DNA of 7,771 nucleotides from Bacteroidales bacterium UBA4621 (GTDB lineage: Bacteria > Bacteroidota > Bacteroidia > Bacteroidales > Paludibacteraceae), in assembly GCA_002387325.1 (NCBI GenBank), contig DGIN01000097.1, positions 34,709 through 42,479 of the forward strand, in the 5' to 3' direction. The notes under the pieces were generated by a model that was not told where the DNA came from, did not search any database, and saw only the letters and a list, made by a program, of their open reading frames with translations. The translations under genes were made by a program, and so were the position numbers. This document shows positions 5,253 through 7,771 of the stretch, piece by piece. Numbering within the stretch: the stretch's first letter is position 1; every line of letters starts with the position of its first letter.

Positions 5253-6317
5253 TCAGCATAGTGTGTTCGGTTCGTAATGACGCCATTTATCAATGAGAGC
5301 AGTCATATCCTCCGGCCATTGACTGTCGAAGAACATCCGCTTTCCAGTACGGGGGTGAGTAAAACCAAGCGTTTTGGCATGCAGTACCTGCCGCGGACAA
5401 AGCGCAAAACAATTCTGTATATACTGTCGGTACTTCTGCGTGCGCAAGCCTTTCAGTATTTCCATTCCGCCATATTTCTCATCGGCAAACAAAGGATGCC
5501 CTATGTGTTTCATATGAACACGTATCTGATGGGTACGTCCGGTCTCAAGACGGCATTCCACAAGGGTAACATACGGATAACGTTCCAACACCCGCCAATG
5601 GGTGATTGCCTCTTTTGCGTTTGGATTCTCCTCCAAATCCCATACTTTATATATGGTGCGGTCGCGGTTGTCGCGTGCCAATGCTCCTTCGACAGTGCCG
5701 CTATCCTCCGCAAACGTTCCCCATACGAGGGCATTGTAGGTGCGCTCGGTAGTATGGTCGAAGAACTGGCGTGCGAGGTTGGCTTTTGCTTCAGGAGTCT
5801 TGGCAATAAGTAGCAATCCGCTGGTATCCTTGTCGATACGATGTACCAGACCGACACTCGGGTCATTGATGTCCGGAGACTGCGTATGGCGGGCTTTGCT
5901 TTGTTCTTGGAAGTAGTAGGCAAGAGCATTGAGCAGTGTATGCTCATAGTTACCGTGTCCCGGATGGACAACCAATCCTGCCGGTTTATTGATGACCAAG
6001 ACATCATCGTCTTCGTACACCACGCTGAGGGGGATATTCTCGGGATAGACGGTATAGTCGTGCGGCTCATGATCCAACAGAACCTGAACAATGTCGAGCG
6101 GTTTGATTTTATGGTTAGAGGCAACTGCTTTCCCGTTGACCCACACATTACCCGCATCCGCCGCATTCTGTATGCGGTTGCGCGAAGTGCCTGCCATATG
6201 TTCGCTCAGGTACTTGTCCACCCGCTGCGGGGTCTGCCCTTTGTCCACTTGGCAACGCCAACGTTCAAACACCTCCTCTTCATATTCCTGAGGAATGGTA
6301 TATAGTTCTTCTGCCAT
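5253..6317 (-). CDS. rluD: RluA/RluD-family 23S rRNA pseudouridine synthase
   Basis: A 354-residue RNA-modifying enzyme that isomerises uridine to pseudouridine. E. coli RluD acts on helix 69 of 23S rRNA; the exact target here is inferred from family. An N-terminal S4-like RNA-binding domain (about 26-86, with RVDKYLSEHM and SRNRIQNAADAGNVWVNGK) precedes the catalytic domain. The signature HRIDKDTSG (159-167) holds the catalytic D162. VINKPAGLVVHPG and the substrate-contact motif ETGRTHQIRVHM also fit. ATG 6317 is chosen because GGAG lies 8 nt upstream and the site is preceded by AAAA. ATG 6341 overlaps the PASTA stop codon by one base (TGATG) and would add eight residues. It is cotranscribed with, and perhaps translationally coupled to, the PASTA gene. 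Confidence 0.92.
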   Translation of the reverse strand: MAEELYTIPQEYEEEVFERWRCQVDKGQTPQRVDKYLSEHMAGTSRNRIQNAADAGNVWVNGKAVASNHKIKPLDIVQVLLDHEPHDYTVYPENIPLSVVYEDDDVLVINKPAGLVVHPGHGNYEHTLLNALAYYFQEQSKARHTQSPDINDPSVGLVHRIDKDTSGLLLIAKTPEAKANLARQFFDHTTERTYNALVWGTFAEDSGTVEGALARDNRDRTIYKVWDLEENPNAKEAITHWRVLERYPYVTLVECRLETGRTHQIRVHMKHIGHPLFADEKYGGMEILKGLRTQKYRQYIQNCFALCPRQVLHAKTLGFTHPRTGKRMFFDSQWPEDMTALIDKWRHYEPNTLC

Positions 6318-6340
6318 TTTTACATCTCCGTGCTGAATCA

Positions 6341-7162
6341 TCAAAAGAAATCTTCCTCGCTCTCCTGAGTTTGTGTAGTGAGGGCTTTCTCTACATTGGT
6401 GGAGAGTTTCAGATTTACCATAGAGCCTTCCAACAGTTGTTCGCCCCCGACGGGATTTTGGAAATAGACCACAGCGGTGTTGCTGTTTTCCGCATTTTCG
6501 GTATCATATTCAACAGAACCGACCGTAAGCCGTTGGGAAAGTAACAAAGAACGCGCATTGGACAATGTCAGTCCTATCAGGTTGGGTACGGACACCATTT
6601 CCGTTCCCTTTCCGAAGCCGACAACCAATGTAACCATACTGCCCTCATCAATACGTTCGCCAGGCAGGAGAGTGCGTCCATTCTGCTTGATGTCCAGCAC
6701 CAGATCTTTGTATTCCGACGGCTCATATTCATATTGATCACTTACGCAGAGCCCCATAGAACGGAGAGTGGCTTCCGCCTGACGATAACTCATATCATGC
6801 AGATCAGGAACGGGTATCCGGCGACGGCAATGCGCATTAACGACCACATACAGTGTTCTGTTCTTTTTGGCGTGGCTGTTGGCAGGCGGTATCTGCTCCA
6901 CAATGGTACCCAAAGGAACAGAATTGGAATAGGTAGAATCGGTTACCTGCAAATTCATCCCCACAACCGTTACTTGCGGTTGCGCTTCCTCTATATACAT
7001 TCCTACCACGTCAGGCACCTCTATCTCCACCCCGTGTTCCGTATAGTGGCGCAGCCAAAAGTACAGACCTGTCAAGAGAATAACTACTATCAAAATGGCT
7101 AATAGTATGTTTTTTAAGACGAAAAGTGTCGATTTTGATGTAAAAAATCCCTTAATATCCAT
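6341..7162 (-). CDS. PASTA-domain membrane protein
   Basis: A 273-residue single-pass protein: a short cytoplasmic N-terminus, one membrane helix at about 13-36, then three PASTA domains outside the inner membrane. These lie at about 44-110 (from VEIEVPDVVGMYIEEA), 115-184 (IPVPDLHDMSYRQAEATLRSMG) and 189-255 (MVSVPNLIGLTLSNARSLL). The tail is acidic (ESEEDFF). PASTA domains in PBPs and Ser/Thr kinases bind peptidoglycan fragments or act as spacers. This protein has neither a kinase nor a transpeptidase part, so its job is unknown; a structural or sensing role at the cell wall is inference. The pairing with the downstream rluD is one I know from Bacteroidales. The ATG at 7162 follows a consensus promoter. 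Confidence 0.93.
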   Translation of the reverse strand: MDIKGFFTSKSTLFVLKNILLAILIVVILLTGLYFWLRHYTEHGVEIEVPDVVGMYIEEAQPQVTVVGMNLQVTDSTYSNSVPLGTIVEQIPPANSHAKKNRTLYVVVNAHCRRRIPVPDLHDMSYRQAEATLRSMGLCVSDQYEYEPSEYKDLVLDIKQNGRTLLPGERIDEGSMVTLVVGFGKGTEMVSVPNLIGLTLSNARSLLLSQRLTVGSVEYDTENAENSNTAVVYFQNPVGGEQLLEGSMVNLKLSTNVEKALTTQTQESEEDFF

Positions 7163-7182
7163 AAAATATGATGTTTATTGTG

Positions 7183-7214
7183 CAAAATTACATTTTTTTT
7201 TGGATATGTGCAAA
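7183..7214 (-). promoter_or_regulatory. promoter of the PASTA-rluD operon
   Basis: On the minus strand TTTG (7214-7211) is followed after 20 nt by TAATTTTG (7190-7183), a full Bacteroidota -33/-7 match. The -7 box ends 20 nt upstream of the PASTA ATG. Its -33 half overlaps the divergent lipoprotein promoter. Confidence 0.8.
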
Positions 7215-7230
7215 AAACATACTATTTTTG
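7199..7230 (+). promoter_or_regulatory. promoter of the small lipoprotein gene
   Basis: TTTG (7199-7202) is followed after 20 nt by TATTTTTG (7223-7230), a full -33/-7 match on the plus strand. It gives a leader of about 50 nt that contains a CCGA/TCGG hairpin (7241-7254) and the palindrome TTAATGCATTAA (7269-7280). The 16 nt at 7199-7214 are shared with the minus-strand promoter. Confidence 0.78.
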
Positions 7231-7268
7231 CACCCGATTTCCGAAATAACTCGGAGGTCTAATTTTAT

Positions 7269-7280
7269 TTAATGCATTAA
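7269..7280. promoter_or_regulatory. 12-bp palindrome just before the lipoprotein start
   Basis: TTAATGCATTAA is a perfect palindrome ending 4 nt before the ATG at 7285 and overlapping the AAGG ribosome-binding stretch (7279-7282). It contains a two-codon ORF, ATG CAT TAA (7272-7280). It could be an operator or chance in AT-rich DNA. Confidence 0.3.
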
Positions 7281-7284
7281 GGTT

Positions 7285-7497
7285 ATGAAGAAAGTTCTTC
7301 TTATCGCTGCTGTTGCGCTGTGCGCAATGAGTTGCGGCAACAAAAACGCTAAATGCGAAAAAGGTTCCTGCTGCGATTCCGCTGCTACTGTTGCTACTGA
7401 GGAAGTAGTTGTAGTAGAGGAAGACACTACCGCAGCAGTTGCAGACTCCGCAAACGCAGTTGTTGTTGAGGAAGTTGTAGAGACAGTTGCCGAGTAA
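7285..7497 (+). CDS. small acidic cysteine-containing lipoprotein
   Basis: A 70-residue protein starting with a typical lipoprotein signal (MKKVLLIAAVALCAMSC); the lipobox AMSC makes C17 the lipidated residue. The mature part is about 54 residues. A short cysteine-bearing head (GNKNAKCEKGSCCDS, with C24, C29 and C30) is followed by a low-complexity tail rich in V, E, A and T, with repeated EEVV/VVEE blocks and few aromatic or basic residues. No acidic surface-export signal directly follows the lipid cysteine, so I expect it to stay in the periplasm, attached to a membrane. It has its own promoter and terminator. I recognise no named family. Its function is unknown; metal binding or disulfide formation through the three cysteines is speculation. 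Confidence 0.88.
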   Translation: MKKVLLIAAVALCAMSCGNKNAKCEKGSCCDSAATVATEEVVVVEEDTTAAVADSANAVVVEEVVETVAE

Positions 7498-7520
7498 TTT
7501 GGTTTGTCGAAGGTACAACG

Positions 7521-7556
7521 AAAAGGGCTGTTGACATTCGTCAGCGGCTTTTTTTA
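7521..7556 (+). terminator. rho-independent terminator of the lipoprotein gene
   Basis: The arm at 7522-7535 (ending GGGCTGTTGAC) pairs with 7540-7553 (starting GTCAGCGGC) across a 4-nt ATTC loop, 14 pairs counting G-U pairs. The stem runs into seven T residues. It begins about 25 nt after the stop codon. Confidence 0.9.
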
Positions 7557-7559
7557 TAT

Positions 7560-7715
7560 ATGTATCTGCGATATGCCCAATACTTAACGCCCCTATTCTG
7601 TAATTATCAGACATATTATGTTCCTTTGCTGCCACAGAAAAAGAACCCTGTTGCCAAACACAGGGACAACTATCCAATAATTCTTATAATAGAAAAGTCG
7701 GAGTATTCTGCATAG
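7560..7715 (+). CDS. 51-codon ORF of doubtful reality
   Basis: ATG at 7560 opens a 51-residue frame (MYLRYAQYLTPLFCNYQTYY... ending EKSEYSA) that stops inside the right 27-nt repeat. It starts within a few nucleotides of the lipoprotein terminator T-run, has no visible promoter or ribosome binding site, and shows no domain. It is most likely non-coding. I list it because it is the only plus-strand frame of note in this stretch. Confidence 0.12.
   Translation: MYLRYAQYLTPLFCNYQTYYVPLLPQKKNPVAKHRDNYPIILIIEKSEYSA
7646..7665. other. 6-bp hairpin in the right-hand non-coding region
   Basis: CCCTGT (7646-7651) pairs with ACAGGG (7660-7665) across an 8-nt loop. No T-run follows on either strand. 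The surrounding stretch 7557-7771 has no other structure that I can support apart from the 27-nt repeat. Confidence 0.3.
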
Positions 7716-7736
7716 GGCAACCGCATCAAGACAATG
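7710..7736 (-). repeat. 27-nt repeat, right copy (inverted relative to 88-114)
   Basis: The reverse complement of this segment matches 88-114 at 25 of 27 positions; the differing bases are 7725 and 7730. It lies about 210 nt beyond the lipoprotein stop and past its terminator. Relative to the nearest upstream gene it has the same orientation as the left copy, reading GCATAGGGCAACCGC first. Outside the 27 nt the two flanks no longer align well apart from a short ATACT match. Confidence 0.75.
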
Positions 7737-7771
7737 GCTTATATGATATTTATATACAGTTTATACTTTAC

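Noticed and set aside
7222..7677. 151-codon minus-strand frame across the lipoprotein gene
   Set aside because: It runs antisense through the lipoprotein, its promoter and its terminator, has no signals of its own, and is explained by the composition of the real gene.
88..7736. The inverted repeats as ends of a 7.6-kb transposon
   Set aside because: The enclosed genes are housekeeping genes in Bacteroidales-like arrangements, with no transposase, integrase or cargo, and no target-site duplication is visible at the outer edges.

Overview
The window looks like an ordinary housekeeping stretch of a Bacteroidota chromosome, probably order Bacteroidales. This rests on the proteins (short-LID adenylate kinase, Obg with a C-terminal acidic tail ending WDLNKYKGIGWDE, a three-PASTA membrane protein next to an RluD-type synthase) and on promoters of the Bacteroidota type (TTTG, 19-20 nt, TAnnTTTG). 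Most starts have no strong Shine-Dalgarno sequence. I cannot name genus or species.

Layout. Positions 1-138 are non-coding, dense in TGCA words, and hold one copy of a 27-nt repeat. A rhomboid intramembrane protease lies on the minus strand (139-903). It diverges from an HU-type DNA-binding protein (1121-1384, plus) across a 217-nt region with a clear HU promoter and a 16-bp palindrome in the HU leader. After the HU terminator comes a plus-strand run: adenylate kinase adk (1513-2085), the ribosome-assembly GTPase obg (2148-3299) and a ClC-family anion transporter with two CBS domains (3390-5159). A bidirectional terminator (5211-5252) separates this run from a convergent minus-strand pair. 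In that pair a three-PASTA membrane protein (6341-7162) is followed directly by an RluD-like pseudouridine synthase (5253-6317). The PASTA gene's promoter overlaps head-to-head with that of a 70-residue lipoprotein (7285-7497, plus), which ends at a strong terminator. The last 215 nt contain no convincing gene but hold the second, inverted copy of the 27-nt repeat. No gene-free stretch exceeds 300 nt.

How the genes fit together. HU, Adk, Obg and RluD are core growth functions: nucleoid structure, nucleotide balance, large-subunit assembly and 23S rRNA modification. The ClC protein, the PASTA protein, the rhomboid and the lipoprotein are envelope proteins. I see no phage, insertion sequence, CRISPR, tRNA, rRNA or defence locus, and no clear candidate for a new multi-gene system.

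Points worth a second look are small: the inverted repeats at both ends, two non-coding tracts with the same 8-nt period but unrelated sequences, a palindrome that could mask the ClC ribosome binding site, channel-like key residues in the ClC protein, interlocking divergent promoters, and the tiny cysteine-containing acidic lipoprotein.
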